A DNA stretch of 64,000 bases from Candidatus Krumholzibacteriota bacterium (lineage in GTDB: Bacteria > Krumholzibacteriota > Krumholzibacteriia > JACNKJ01), in the NCBI GenBank assembly GCA_016933175.1, contig JAFGBK010000052.1, positions 34,906-98,905 of the forward strand, read 5' to 3'. This document shows positions 26,307-35,645 of the stretch, one piece after another (position 1 is the first letter of the stretch; every line of letters starts with the position of its first letter). The notes under the pieces were generated by a model, which searched no databases, was not told where the DNA came from, and worked only from the letters and a program-made list of their open reading frames with translations. The position numbers were made by a program, and so were the translations under genes.

Positions 26307-27422
26307 TCAGGCCGGCCTGTTGATGAGGCCGGTCAGGAGGCCCTCCCAGCGGTCCGCCAGGACCGCGGGATCATGCCGCTCCTTCAGGAACGACAGGGCG
26401 CGATCGGCCCTTGCGAGGCGTTCGGCCGGTGTTTCGGTCAGCAGGGCGGTCAGCGCGGTTTCCAGCCCCGCCAGATCCCGGACCGCGGCGCCCAACCCTC
26501 CCGCCGACAGTAGTCCATCGGGATCCACGGTGGACAGGACGGGCATCCCCTGTCGCCAGGCTTCCAGGAAGGTGTTGGGAAAGCCCTCGCTCTGCGAGGT
26601 GTTGAGGAAGACCCGCGCCCGCCGGAACAGGCCGGGCAGGTCCTCGGGCGCCACCGGTCCCAGGTACTCGATGTTCGCCGCCGCCGCCAGGCGTTCAGCG
26701 ATCCCGCGCGCGTAGGCCTCGTGCCCGGGAGCGGCCCCCCCGTAGACGATGAAGGGCACCGTGGCGAAGCGCTCCGCCAGGGCCAGCAGCCACTCGGGGC
26801 GCTTGACGGGGCGCAGGTTCCCCCCCCACAGCACCGCCTCACCGGCGGGATGGGTCGGCGCCGCCGGCAGGTCCCCGGCCGGGAAGGAAGGTATCAGCGT
26901 CGCCGCGATTCCAAAGCGCTCCCGCAGGCGGCGCACCTGGGCCTCGGTCTGGGCCACGACGGCCGCGGCGCGGCGCAATCCGGCCCGGTAGAGCAGGTGG
27001 TCTTGGGGATGGGGCACGATCTCCCGGCCAGGCTGCAGGTCCCGGTTGCTCGCCACCATGAAGATGAAGGGAATGCCCACGCGCCGGCAGGCGAAGGCGC
27101 CCAGTCCCGTCAGTTCCGCGGCGCCGCGCTGCAGGAGCGCCCCGGCGCGGCAGTCGAGGAGGAATCTCCGCAGGGCGCTGCTCTTGGGATGGATCAGCTT
27201 GATCAGCGGCACGCCGCCCAGTGGATAGCGCGGCCAGACGCGCCCGGCCGGACACTCGCGCGGCGGCCCGCTGTCCCCGGCCACCATGATATCGACGACA
27301 TGCCCCCGGGCGCGCAAGGCTGCGCCCAGGGCCGCGATCTGGCGCTCGGCGCCCCCCACCGCGCCGGCCGCCTCCCGGATCAGCGCCGGAGCCGCGGTGG
27401 GCGCCAGGACGGCGATCCTCAC
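26307..27422 (-). CDS. Group 1/4 glycosyltransferase
   Basis: A 371-residue GT4-type enzyme: MRIAVLAPTAAP start, GAERQIAALGAALRARGHVV, donor domain AVLWGGNLRPVKRPEWLL, and EX7E in EGFPNTFLEAWRQGMPVLST. GTG 27422 overlaps the stop of the Wzy/WaaL-type gene (GTGA), so translation is coupled. It is the last gene of the export/polymerase run before the next promoter. Confidence 0.87.
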   Translation of the reverse strand: MRIAVLAPTAAPALIREAAGAVGGAERQIAALGAALRARGHVVDIMVAGDSGPPRECPAGRVWPRYPLGGVPLIKLIHPKSSALRRFLLDCRAGALLQRGAAELTGLGAFACRRVGIPFIFMVASNRDLQPGREIVPHPQDHLLYRAGLRRAAAVVAQTEAQVRRLRERFGIAATLIPSFPAGDLPAAPTHPAGEAVLWGGNLRPVKRPEWLLALAERFATVPFIVYGGAAPGHEAYARGIAERLAAAANIEYLGPVAPEDLPGLFRRARVFLNTSQSEGFPNTFLEAWRQGMPVLSTVDPDGLLSAGGLGAAVRDLAGLETALTALLTETPAERLARADRALSFLKERHDPAVLADRWEGLLTGLINRPA

Positions 27423-28918
27423 GGCGGCAGGGTATTGGCGGAGTTCGCCGCGGGCAGCGTCCGCAGGGATCGCGTCCGCTTCTCCTCAGGCGTCCTCTGG
27501 AACAGCACGCCGCCCAGCAGGAAGATGAGAATGGCCGAATACTGAGCGTTGAAGACCATGTCCGTGGTGAGTGCCTGGACGTACTGGGTGAGGAAAATGC
27601 CCACGCAGACCATGACCTCCATCTTGCCTGCGATGTGACCGTGGACCCGGTTCGACAGCAGCTTCCACATGCGGAGAATGAACAAGAGGAGGATGCCCAG
27701 GTACAGCAGGGCCAGCATCGGGCCGCCCTCGACCCAGAGGCGGATGTAGGAGTTGTGTGCCGAGGTGATGCCGTGGGCGTATTCCGTGGACACCGTGTTG
27801 CCGTGGAAGGTGAAGTACTTCGTGTAATAGGTCCCGAACATGTCCAGCCCCGTCCCGAGCAGGGGATAGTCCTTGATCATCTCCCAGCTGGTGGTCCAGA
27901 CGACCCAGCGGTCGTTGACCGTGCGCGAGTCAGCGAATCGCTCCTGGTAGACGGTCGTCTGCGTGATCGAATGCCATTGCGTCGCCGAGATCAGCAGAAT
28001 CAGGACGAACATCGCGAGCAGGGGACGCCGGAAGCGTTTCTCCACGATGCCGAGGAACACCATGGTCACCGCGTAGCCCATCCAGACGGAACGTCGGTAG
28101 GTCCAGTAGGCCACCATCGTGTGGATGAAGAGGATGCAGGCCGAGAAGAGGCGCATGCGCAGGTTCTTGGCGTTGAACAGGTGGTAGAAGAAGAAGACGA
28201 TCCCGCCAACCATGACCGAGCCCAGGACCTGCGGCGTGTCGAAGGGACCCTGGACGCGGTCGGCCATCCCCTCCTGCTTCCAGTTGAGCTCGCCTGTCGC
28301 CGTAAAGAAGCTGTGTTCGGTGAAGTGCTCCTGGAAACCCAGCAGGGCGCAGTAGACGGTCACGATGCCGAAGGTCCAGACGAGAGAGCGGATGCCTTCC
28401 TTCGTCGTGATGAGATTCTTCGTGAGAAAAAACACGATGAAGGGCGTCATCAGATGGTCGAATACCACCTGTCCCGCCTTGATGGGGTCAGAGCCACGGA
28501 AGATGGCGGGCAGCGCGATGAGGATGGTTCCGACCATCAGCCAGTCAATGACCTGCATCTTCTGCAGCTGCCGCACCTTGACGGCTATCTGGAAGAGCAG
28601 CACGAGCATGAGTGCGGACACGGCGACCCGGTTGATCGTGATGTCCGGGATGCCGGCACCGAGGTTGATGCGAATGAAGTGGTTGAGGATGGGCGCCGAG
28701 GCCACCCAGACCAGGAAGACCGCCGTGGTGTTGGTCATCATCGCGTAGACCAGGAAGGGCACCATCGCGATCAGGATCGCCTGGGTCCAACCGCCGTACA
28801 GGAGGACGTTGGCCAGTACAACGCCGATCACCGCAGCTAGCAGAACAACGGATTTGAACTGCAGATGTCCCAGCAGTCGCTCGAGCAGGGGGTGCTTCTG
28901 GAAGATCACCTGCTGCAT
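27419..28918 (-). CDS. O-antigen polymerase/ligase family membrane protein (Wzy/WaaL type)
   Basis: A 499-residue inner-membrane protein with about 10-12 transmembrane helices and a Wzy_C core. The large periplasmic loop precedes SWEMIKDYPLLGTGLDMFGT and AHNSYIRLWVEGGP, the typical conserved segment. It would polymerise repeat units or ligate them to lipid A-core; sequence alone does not separate the two. Beside Wzz-like and Wza-like genes, a polymerase role is favoured. ATG 28918 overlaps nothing and begins three bases after the ATPase-like stop. The C-terminal tail is soluble and Arg-rich. Confidence 0.85.
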   Translation of the reverse strand: MQQVIFQKHPLLERLLGHLQFKSVVLLAAVIGVVLANVLLYGGWTQAILIAMVPFLVYAMMTNTTAVFLVWVASAPILNHFIRINLGAGIPDITINRVAVSALMLVLLFQIAVKVRQLQKMQVIDWLMVGTILIALPAIFRGSDPIKAGQVVFDHLMTPFIVFFLTKNLITTKEGIRSLVWTFGIVTVYCALLGFQEHFTEHSFFTATGELNWKQEGMADRVQGPFDTPQVLGSVMVGGIVFFFYHLFNAKNLRMRLFSACILFIHTMVAYWTYRRSVWMGYAVTMVFLGIVEKRFRRPLLAMFVLILLISATQWHSITQTTVYQERFADSRTVNDRWVVWTTSWEMIKDYPLLGTGLDMFGTYYTKYFTFHGNTVSTEYAHGITSAHNSYIRLWVEGGPMLALLYLGILLLFILRMWKLLSNRVHGHIAGKMEVMVCVGIFLTQYVQALTTDMVFNAQYSAILIFLLGGVLFQRTPEEKRTRSLRTLPAANSANTLPP

Positions 28919-28920
28919 GG

Positions 28921-29595
28921 CTAGATCCGCCGGTAGATGAAGTCCGGGATCGGGAATTCCCGCTTGTTGAAGAGGATGCCAGTTACGGGAATGGCGGCGT
29001 TGCGGAAACCGTTCAGGACGCGCTCCAGGATCTCCTGCTTGGTGCGGCGGTAGCTGGTCACGATGAACACCGTATCGCTGTGGCGGCTCCAGATCTCCGC
29101 GTACTTGTCGAATCCAGGAAGCGAATCGAAGACGGTCGCGCGGTAGTACCGCCGGCTCTCCGTGATGAAGTGCCCGGCGCGCTCGGCCGAGAGCCGCACG
29201 TGGCTGCTGCGGATGCGCCCGCCGTGGACCGCCGCCAGCCGCCCCAGTTCGGTCGGAAAGGGCAGCATGCGGAAATCCGCGCCTCCCTGCAGGAAGTCGC
29301 TCAGGCCGCATTCGGGCAGGCCCTCCAGGCGACGCACGTAAGGATGCCGGATGTTGCCGTCCACGTACAGGCAATCCTCGCCCGTCCGCACGGCGACGTA
29401 GTAGGCCAGCGCCCAGGCGACCGTGCTGGTGCCCTCCCCTCGCGAGGTGGCGCCGGCGTAGATGAACAGCCGTTCCTTCTCGAGGGACGGCAGGAGTGCC
29501 GCGTAGAGCGATTCCAGCTCGGGCAGGATGGCGATATCGAAGTGCTCCAGGCTCGGTTCCTGGCCCAGGGCGCTCTTGCGTATGAAATGCTTCAT
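28921..29595 (-). CDS. Degenerate BY-kinase/CpsD-like ATPase
   Basis: A 224-residue protein aligned in pattern to bacterial tyrosine kinases that regulate capsule export. The P-loop region reads GATSRGEGTST (48-58), where the usual GEGKST lysine is Thr56. The Walker A' reads YVDGNIRHP with Asn81 in place of the second Asp. The following GLSDFLQGG matches the family. The C-terminal tyrosine cluster is missing. It may therefore be an ATP-independent regulator or pseudokinase. It sits between the Wzz-like and Wzy-like genes as expected for CpsD. Confidence 0.75.
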   Translation of the reverse strand: MKHFIRKSALGQEPSLEHFDIAILPELESLYAALLPSLEKERLFIYAGATSRGEGTSTVAWALAYYVAVRTGEDCLYVDGNIRHPYVRRLEGLPECGLSDFLQGGADFRMLPFPTELGRLAAVHGGRIRSSHVRLSAERAGHFITESRRYYRATVFDSLPGFDKYAEIWSRHSDTVFIVTSYRRTKQEILERVLNGFRNAAIPVTGILFNKREFPIPDFIYRRI

Positions 29596-29603
29596 GGCGC
29601 CCC

Positions 29604-31001
29604 CTACAGCTTCCGGAAACTGGCCAGCACGGGCAGACCGCTGAAGGCTTCGAGCTGGGCGACCGTCTGGAAGCTGCTGCTGGTCGCCTCGATCATGAAC
29701 GCGAAGGCGATGGCCAGCAGCAGCGCGAAAAGGGGTATGACGAACACGAAGACGAACTTGGGAACATAGCCTTCCATGCCGCCGATGTTGGCCGGGCCGA
29801 GTGCCACCAGCTGCTGTTCGACGACGGTCTGCTCATCGCGGGCCAGCGAGTCGTTATACTTGGCCAGGAGCTCCGAGTAGAGTGTCCATTGGTTGTGGAC
29901 GTAGCTATCGTAATAGTCGATCCTCGCCACGTCATCCGGCATCCCGCGCGAGCGAGCGTTCATCTGGTCGATGATGTCCTCGAGGATGTGCTCCTCCTCG
30001 TAGGATTGCGCCAGCTGCTTCTCGCGAATGCGGACCAGGTTCACGATGTGTGCGTGACGCTGTTGCTGGGCCGATTCCAGCTCGCTGCGCTTGGCCCGCA
30101 CCAAGCGGTGGTCGCCGGTGTACCGGCTCTCGAGCTGGGCCAGTTCGAGCCTGAGCTGGGCGAGCTGTGATTCGAGTATCTTCAGGAGCTCATCGTCCCG
30201 CAGCTCCGGCGTGAGCACGAAGTCGTACCCTTCCTCGAAGACCTTGCGCTCCATCGCGACCTGGTTCTCGAGCACCCGCCGCGCGATGCGCTTGCTGTTC
30301 AGGTCACGGCGTAGCATCTCCTCCGTTTCCGAGAAGGCGACCTGCTGATACGACCAGTTGTAGATCTCGGAGTCGGTCTGCAGATCCGCCTTGGCGTCGA
30401 GGGCGTTTCGGATACGCGATTCCACGTCGGCGATGGCCTTCGCGAAGAAATCACGCCCGTAGCTGTGGCGGTTGACGCGGTTGTGCTCCACCATGAAGGC
30501 GGCGCCGTAGATCTCGGCGATGGCGAGGGCGGTGTCCGCGTCGGCTTCGTGCACGAGGATGTTGATGATGTCGGTTTCCTGGACCGGCAGCACTTCGACC
30601 ATGGTCGCCAGACCAGCTGCGATCATATTGACGCGGCCGATGGGCGGATCCGGCCAGCCTCGCTGTCGGTCCCATTCCCTGGCGGCCAGGCTCAACACGC
30701 CCTGGCTGCGCCCGATCTCGGCGATGGAGTTGATCTCCTCTTCCCATTCGAGGCGGCTCACGTAGTCCAGGCTGACCTGCTGGATCAGCCCCCGGTTGAC
30801 GTAGAGCTTGAGCGAAGCGATGTAGCGCGCCTCGCGCAGGGAGATGCCCCAGGAGATGGTGGCGATCAGGATGATGAAGATGGCGGCGATCGACCACTTG
30901 TGCGTGAAGATGATCGAGTAGAACTCACGCAGGTTGATCTGCCGCGCTTCGGTAGACTGAGGGCGCTGCGCCTTGATGTCGGGATGCTCAGTGCCGGCCA
31001 T
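29604..31001 (-). CDS. Wzz/GumC-type chain-length and export protein
   Basis: A 465-residue co-polymerase. It has one N-terminal transmembrane helix (about 33-53), a large periplasmic region with long coiled coils (about 190-385, SQLAQLRLELAQLESRYTGD), and a second transmembrane helix near the C-terminus (about 410-432) followed by a short cytosolic tail. It lacks the fused kinase of Wzc; a separate kinase-like gene follows eight bases later. It should control chain length and link the polymerase to the outer-membrane exporter. Confidence 0.87.
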   Translation of the reverse strand: MAGTEHPDIKAQRPQSTEARQINLREFYSIIFTHKWSIAAIFIILIATISWGISLREARYIASLKLYVNRGLIQQVSLDYVSRLEWEEEINSIAEIGRSQGVLSLAAREWDRQRGWPDPPIGRVNMIAAGLATMVEVLPVQETDIINILVHEADADTALAIAEIYGAAFMVEHNRVNRHSYGRDFFAKAIADVESRIRNALDAKADLQTDSEIYNWSYQQVAFSETEEMLRRDLNSKRIARRVLENQVAMERKVFEEGYDFVLTPELRDDELLKILESQLAQLRLELAQLESRYTGDHRLVRAKRSELESAQQQRHAHIVNLVRIREKQLAQSYEEEHILEDIIDQMNARSRGMPDDVARIDYYDSYVHNQWTLYSELLAKYNDSLARDEQTVVEQQLVALGPANIGGMEGYVPKFVFVFVIPLFALLLAIAFAFMIEATSSSFQTVAQLEAFSGLPVLASFRKL

Positions 31002-31018
31002 GCTTCCGCGCTTCCGTC

Positions 31019-31804
31019 CTAGTTCTGGTAGTAGAGGTCCATGTCTTCCTTGATCGCCCGGTGAAGCAGGAGGGCGTTGATGCCGAACCTCGTCACTGGC
31101 AGATTGTTCGAGAAGACGGCGTTCATCCAGTCGCGCAGCTTGGCGACGCGGCTCTTGGGAACGATCACGATGTCGTAGCGCTGCAGGGGAATATCGGGCG
31201 CGAGGGACTTCCCATCAAGGAGCTGGCTGAAGTCGATGTCGAAGATCAGTGGTTCGGATCCCGGCACGCGGCGGATCACGATCACCTGCTTCCGCTGGCC
31301 GTCCTCCTCGATGCCCTGGCAGTCGGCGATGACACCCGCCAGGGTCAGCGGCTCCGACGAGGCCATGTGCGGATAGGTGACGTTGCCGAGGACGAACACG
31401 TGCTGGCTGCCCATCTCGAACAGGTTGACGTAGACCTGGGGATCGACGATGTACTTGCCGATCTGCTCCTCGATGTAATCCGTGAGGTCCGCGATGGCCA
31501 TGCCGGTCACCAGGATGGGTTCGTCCACCATCGGTACGCTGATGTAGCCGTCCGGTGTGACACGCACGTTGGTATCGAGGGCCTCCTCCCCCAGGTACTT
31601 GATGTGCATCAGATCTCCGGCACCGATCAGGTAGCGCGGCTCCGGCAGTTCATAGCCCAGCTCAAGACCATTCGGCGCCGGAGGCAGCGACCGCACCTTC
31701 ACGGGGACATCCTTGCCGCCCGCGCAGGCAAGAAAGAGCGTCGCCAGCAATGCGGGAATCAGTGCTCCCGCCTTGCCCGCCCTCACGAACGCGCGCAGTT
31801 CCAT
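31019..31804 (-). CDS. Wza-like outer-membrane polysaccharide export lipoprotein
   Basis: A 261-residue protein with a signal peptide ending in the lipobox FLAC, a Poly_export domain (RYLIGAGDLMHIKYLGEEAL, RVTPDGYISVPMV) and one SLBB-type beta-grasp (VFVLGNVTYPHMASSEPLTL). It should form part of the outer-membrane channel for the polysaccharide. It has fewer SLBB repeats than E. coli Wza. The start is uncertain: an in-frame TTG at 31810 and a GTG at 31834 are alternatives. It begins the wza-wzz-kinase-wzy block. Confidence 0.85.
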   Translation of the reverse strand: MELRAFVRAGKAGALIPALLATLFLACAGGKDVPVKVRSLPPAPNGLELGYELPEPRYLIGAGDLMHIKYLGEEALDTNVRVTPDGYISVPMVDEPILVTGMAIADLTDYIEEQIGKYIVDPQVYVNLFEMGSQHVFVLGNVTYPHMASSEPLTLAGVIADCQGIEEDGQRKQVIVIRRVPGSEPLIFDIDFSQLLDGKSLAPDIPLQRYDIVIVPKSRVAKLRDWMNAVFSNNLPVTRFGINALLLHRAIKEDMDLYYQN

Positions 31805-31888
31805 CTCCAAGCGATCCCTTCTTCGCGCCGTCACCGGAGTCGGAATAAACCCCCAAGTTTCAGCAACTTCGATGCCAGGGCCTCTGGT

Positions 31889-33388
31889 TTACGGCTGTTT
31901 GGTCATCCGCTGGATGCCGATGCCCCCTGCCTGCTCGCGCCGCGCCGTCCGGTATTCCGGAAACAGCGCGGCGAGACTCCCGGGCGGTCCCCATTCCCAC
32001 TCACGAGCGCTGACGAGCCAGAAGGCCTCGGGATGGCCCCAGGCCTCCAGCTTCGCGGCGACCTGGACCGCTCCCTCGCCCGGCCACAGGTTGGACACGG
32101 GAGCGCCGCCGCGGTAGTAGTGCGCGAACGGCGCGCCGATGACCGCGACGACGACGAGGTCCTGGGGACCGGCCAGGGCCTCCATGCGGCGGGCCGCAGC
32201 GCGGCTGTCCTCCTTAGCGTAGGCGGGATGCCAGTAGTGGTGGCCGAGCGAAACGGTGAACAGGGCCAGCACGGCCACCGTTGCACCGATGCGCACGCTC
32301 CGCCACGAAAGGGACAGCAATCCCCGCGAAACGAGGAGAAGCAACAGCGGCAACACCATACAAACGTACCGAACGTTGTAAACCTTAAAGTTCTTGATGG
32401 CCAGGAAGCTGGCGAGGCCGAGGACGACGGCGACGAGCAGCAGCCACTCGAAGCGCCTCCCCTCGCTGCGCAGCCAGCCCCGGAGCAGGAGCCCCACCGC
32501 CAGGAGCCCCAGGATCCCCACCAGCGGCGCATGGGCCATCAGGGACTGGCGCGGACCCCAGTGGATCTCGGCCAGGGACGGTCCCAGGCTGAAACCCCAG
32601 GTCAGCGCGTAGAGGGTGTAGGGCAGGGCCACGAGCGAGAAGGTGGTCTCGCCGCGCAGGGGCGGCTCCTCCCACCCGGGCATGTCCACCACGAGCCGCT
32701 GGGGCTGCATCTGGACGGCGAAGCTGTGGATCCAGGGCAGGGAGAGCAGCAGCACGGACACCGTCGCCAGGGCCAGCCAGCCCAGTGTCCGCCGGCGCCG
32801 CCCCCTGGCGCCGGCCAGCAGGGCTAGCCCGCTCCCGACCAGGAAGAGCAGGAAGGTCAGGTTCGCCAGCAGTCCCAGCCAGGCGGCCAGGACGAATCCG
32901 GCGAATCCCCGCCAGCCGGGATCGTCCCCGCGCCAGCGCTCCAGGACCAGGAAGGTCGCCGACGCCAGAAGGAGCACCAGGCTGTAGTTGCGCAGCTCCT
33001 GCCCATACCACACGGCGAAGGGGCTGATGGCCATGAGCAGCGCGGCCAGTGCCGCTTCGCCGTCGCCGGCTGCGCGCCGCGCCCAGGCGTGGACGAAGGG
33101 CACCGTTAACGCCCCCGCCAGGGCCGAAACCAGGCGCAGACCCTCACCGGACAGCACGCCGCCGAACAATGCGCACAGCGCCGTGTACAGGGGCCCGTGC
33201 AGGTCGCGCAGGAGAAAGCCGGGATCGATCTCCCGCGCCGTGCGCACGGCCTGGAGCGTGAACAGCTCGTCCACCCAGAGGCTGGGCGCCTGCAGCCGGT
33301 ACAGCCTGACCAGGAGGGCCAGCAGGGCCAGTCCCCAGGGCAGCCAGGCGCGACCGGCTAAGTTCCATCTCGGCCGGAGAGCGGTCAA
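31889..33388 (-). CDS. Multi-pass glycosyltransferase, PMT/ArnT-like (GT39/GT83 type)
   Basis: A 499-residue inner-membrane protein with about 11-13 transmembrane helices. The first periplasmic loop holds the signature Asp-Glu in SLWVDELFTLQAV, characteristic of enzymes that use polyprenyl-phosphate sugars. The sequence QELRNYSLVLLLAS and a C-terminal soluble part (HYYRGGAPVSNLWPG) fit the family. TTG 33388 is proposed, with GAGGTG ten bases upstream and start just two bases past the sugar-transferase stop. It may decorate the polysaccharide or a lipid. Confidence 0.75.
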   Translation of the reverse strand: MTALRPRWNLAGRAWLPWGLALLALLVRLYRLQAPSLWVDELFTLQAVRTAREIDPGFLLRDLHGPLYTALCALFGGVLSGEGLRLVSALAGALTVPFVHAWARRAAGDGEAALAALLMAISPFAVWYGQELRNYSLVLLLASATFLVLERWRGDDPGWRGFAGFVLAAWLGLLANLTFLLFLVGSGLALLAGARGRRRRTLGWLALATVSVLLLSLPWIHSFAVQMQPQRLVVDMPGWEEPPLRGETTFSLVALPYTLYALTWGFSLGPSLAEIHWGPRQSLMAHAPLVGILGLLAVGLLLRGWLRSEGRRFEWLLLVAVVLGLASFLAIKNFKVYNVRYVCMVLPLLLLLVSRGLLSLSWRSVRIGATVAVLALFTVSLGHHYWHPAYAKEDSRAAARRMEALAGPQDLVVVAVIGAPFAHYYRGGAPVSNLWPGEGAVQVAAKLEAWGHPEAFWLVSAREWEWGPPGSLAALFPEYRTARREQAGGIGIQRMTKQP

Positions 33389-33390
33389 GG

Positions 33391-34107
33391 CTAGTAGGCA
33401 CCTCGGCGGGCGATGATGGCGGGCAGCGTCTGCAGGATGATCTTGATGTCGAAAAGTAAGCCGCGCATCTTCACGTACTCCATGTCCAGCCGCATCCACT
33501 CCTCGAAGCCGATGGCGCTGCGGCCGGCGATCTGCCACAGGCAGGTGATGCCCGGCGTCACCTCGAGCCGGCGGTAGTGCCAGGGCTCGTAGCGCTCGAC
33601 CTCGGACGGAATCTGGGGGCGGGGTCCGACGATGCTCATGTCGCCCTTGAAGACGTTGAAGAGCTGTGGCAGCTCGTCGAGGCTGCTGCGACGAAGGAAG
33701 CTGCCGAGCTGCGTGATCCGCGGATCGTTGCGGATCTTGAACATGGGCCCCTCGGCCTCGTTGAGGTAGGAGAGGCTATCCTTGAGCTCCTCGGCCTCGG
33801 CCACCATGGAGCGGAACTTGTAGCAGATGAAGTGGCGGCGGCCCTTGCCCACGCGGATCTGGCGGAAGAAGACGGGGCCGGGGCTCTCCAGCCTGATGAG
33901 AATGGCGAGGGGAACCATCAGCGGCGCGAACAGGAGGATGCCCAGGGTGCTGAAGAAGAGGTCGAAGAACCGCTTGGCCGCGCGATAGTGCCAGGGGTCG
34001 CGCACGGGAAAGCTGACGACGTCCTGTTCGAGCGCCATGACGCGGCCCGGATCCGGGACGCGGTCCTCTTCCGCCGTCTTCCTGAGGAGCGTGGTGTTGG
34101 AAGCCAT
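33391..34107 (-). CDS. Second initiating sugar-phosphate transferase
   Basis: A 238-residue enzyme of the same family as the one at 25400. It has the same core ([66 protein letters not shown]) but a different N-terminus and C-terminus. It has one hydrophobic segment (about 50-70). Two such enzymes imply either two different polysaccharides or two priming sugars. It is the first gene of the operon driven from 34252-34281. Confidence 0.9.
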   Translation of the reverse strand: MASNTTLLRKTAEEDRVPDPGRVMALEQDVVSFPVRDPWHYRAAKRFFDLFFSTLGILLFAPLMVPLAILIRLESPGPVFFRQIRVGKGRRHFICYKFRSMVAEAEELKDSLSYLNEAEGPMFKIRNDPRITQLGSFLRRSSLDELPQLFNVFKGDMSIVGPRPQIPSEVERYEPWHYRRLEVTPGITCLWQIAGRSAIGFEEWMRLDMEYVKMRGLLFDIKIILQTLPAIIARRGAY

Positions 34108-34251
34108 TCGCTACCGAGCCTTCAGATGTCCTGCCCGAGGTGCGCAGCGCGACGCGGTGGCGCGGCGCCGACTGCGTGCCAGGTCCGGAATCGCGGTTCT
34201 GGTCACCTTAGCAAGGGCTCGATAGCTTCCTCCGTGGCCGGTGGCAATACA

Positions 34252-34281
34252 ATTCTAGCAGCAAAGCCACATGAATGTAAA
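34252..34281 (-). promoter_or_regulatory. Promoter of the second sugar-transferase operon
   Basis: TTTACA (34281-34276), 18-base spacer, TAGAAT (34257-34252). The predicted leader is about 138 nt, long for this genome. Upstream, CGGGAG/CTCCCG (34285-34305) may be a weak terminator for the aminotransferase gene. Confidence 0.7.
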
Positions 34282-34313
34282 GCACGGGAGGCTGCCGGTC
34301 TCCCGGCGCCCCG

Positions 34314-35417
34314 TCAGCGCTCGAAGACCGCCCGGAGGATCCCGGCCACGTAATCGATCTGATCCTCGCTCATCTCGGCGAACATGGGCAGGCTGAGGAT
34401 CTCCTTCGCCCCCCTCTCGGCCTCTGGGAAGCGACCCGGCTCACCCAGCTCGCGGAACGCGGGCTGCAGGTGCACGGGAACGGGATAGTGATAGCCGAAG
34501 CCGATGCCGGCCGCCTGCAGTGCCGCGTCGATCTCCTGCACGCGCTTGCTGCGTATCACGTAGAGGTGGAAAACGGGCTCGAAATCCTCGCGGATGCGCG
34601 GCAGTCGCAGATCCTCGATGTCGCCCAGGCGCTCCTCGTAGGCGCGGGCCACGGCCCGCCGGCTCACGTTCCACTCGGGCAGGTGCCGCAGCTTGGTCGC
34701 CAGGACCACGGCCTGGAGCGCATCCAGGCGGCTGTTGGTGCCCAGGAAGTCGTGGTGGTACTTCTTTGCGCTGCCGTGATCGCCCAGCTGGCGCAGGCGC
34801 GTGGCGTACTCCGCACTGCCGGTGGTGACGGCGCCGCCGTCGCCGTAGGCACCCAGGTTCTTGCCCGGGTAAAAGCTGAAGCCCGCCAGGTCTCCCAGGG
34901 CGCCGCAGGAACGCCCGCGGCAGGTGGCGCCGTGGGCCTGGGCGGCGTCCTCGATGACCAGCAACTCGTGGCGGCGCGCGATCTCCAGGATCGGATCCAT
35001 GTCCACCGGATCGCCGTAGAGGTGCACCGGCATGATGACGCGCGTGCGCGGGGAGATGGCATCCTCGATCTTCCCGATGTCCAGGTGGTAGGTTTCGGGA
35101 TCCATGTCCACGAGCACGGGCTTGCAGCCCGCCAGGGCGATGGCTTCCACCGTGGCGACGAAGGTGTTGGCCGCCGTGATGACCTCGGCGCCCGGCTCCA
35201 CCTGCGCGGCGCGCAGGGCGAGCTGGAGGGCGTCGGTGCCCGAGGCAACGCCCACGGCGTGCTCGGCGCCGCAGAAGGCGGCGAAGGCGGCCTCGAAATC
35301 GCGCAGCGCCGGCCCGCCAATGAAGGCGGCCTTCTCCATGACGGCGGTCATCTCGGGCAGAAGCTCCTCGCGCAAGCTCTGGAACTGGGTCCTCAGGTCA
35401 AGAAAGGGTACCTGCAT
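34314..35417 (-). CDS. DegT/DnrJ/EryC1 aminotransferase, WbpE/WlbC-like
   Basis: A 367-residue PLP-dependent sugar aminotransferase. The fold-type I core shows GVASGTDALQLALRAA, VIEDAAQAHGA and SFYPGKNLGAYGDGG, in which Lys binds PLP. It would aminate the 3-keto group of a UDP-sugar. With the Gfo/Idh gene (24295) and acetyltransferase (23640) it fits the WbpB-WbpE-WbpD series toward a diacetylated glucuronate. The gene stands alone in its transcript, divergent from the glycosyltransferase at 35646. Confidence 0.87.
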   Translation of the reverse strand: MQVPFLDLRTQFQSLREELLPEMTAVMEKAAFIGGPALRDFEAAFAAFCGAEHAVGVASGTDALQLALRAAQVEPGAEVITAANTFVATVEAIALAGCKPVLVDMDPETYHLDIGKIEDAISPRTRVIMPVHLYGDPVDMDPILEIARRHELLVIEDAAQAHGATCRGRSCGALGDLAGFSFYPGKNLGAYGDGGAVTTGSAEYATRLRQLGDHGSAKKYHHDFLGTNSRLDALQAVVLATKLRHLPEWNVSRRAVARAYEERLGDIEDLRLPRIREDFEPVFHLYVIRSKRVQEIDAALQAAGIGFGYHYPVPVHLQPAFRELGEPGRFPEAERGAKEILSLPMFAEMSEDQIDYVAGILRAVFER

Positions 35418-35589
35418 GGTCGCTTTTTCCTCTGTGTGGTCGGGCCGGTCTAACCCTGGCGGGCCGGGCCGGTCGGATCGCGCCGTGTTCTATTCCGTGC
35501 TGTCTCGTCGTTTCCCGCCGCGCCCCGTCGGGCGGCCGGCTTTTGTCACTCTCCTTGCGATAGCACCCGGGGTGCCACGAGGGCGCGCA

Positions 35590-35618
35590 TTGACCCGAAC
35601 GGACTCGGGTGCTAGCTT
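35590..35618 (+). promoter_or_regulatory. Promoter of the rightward glycosyltransferase/ATPase operon
   Basis: TTGACC (35590-35595), 17-base spacer, TAGCTT (35613-35618). The predicted start near 35625 leaves a leader of about 20 nt. The rest of the 228-base divergent gap (35418-35645) holds no other clear feature. Confidence 0.6.
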
Positions 35619-35645
35619 CGCGCCCTGCCGAGGAAGGTAACCCGG

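Noticed and set aside
34108..34251. Riboswitch or ops/JUMPstart element in the leader of the second sugar-transferase operon
   Set aside because: No ops-type GGCGGTAG or recognisable riboswitch core was found; the leader is only noted as long.
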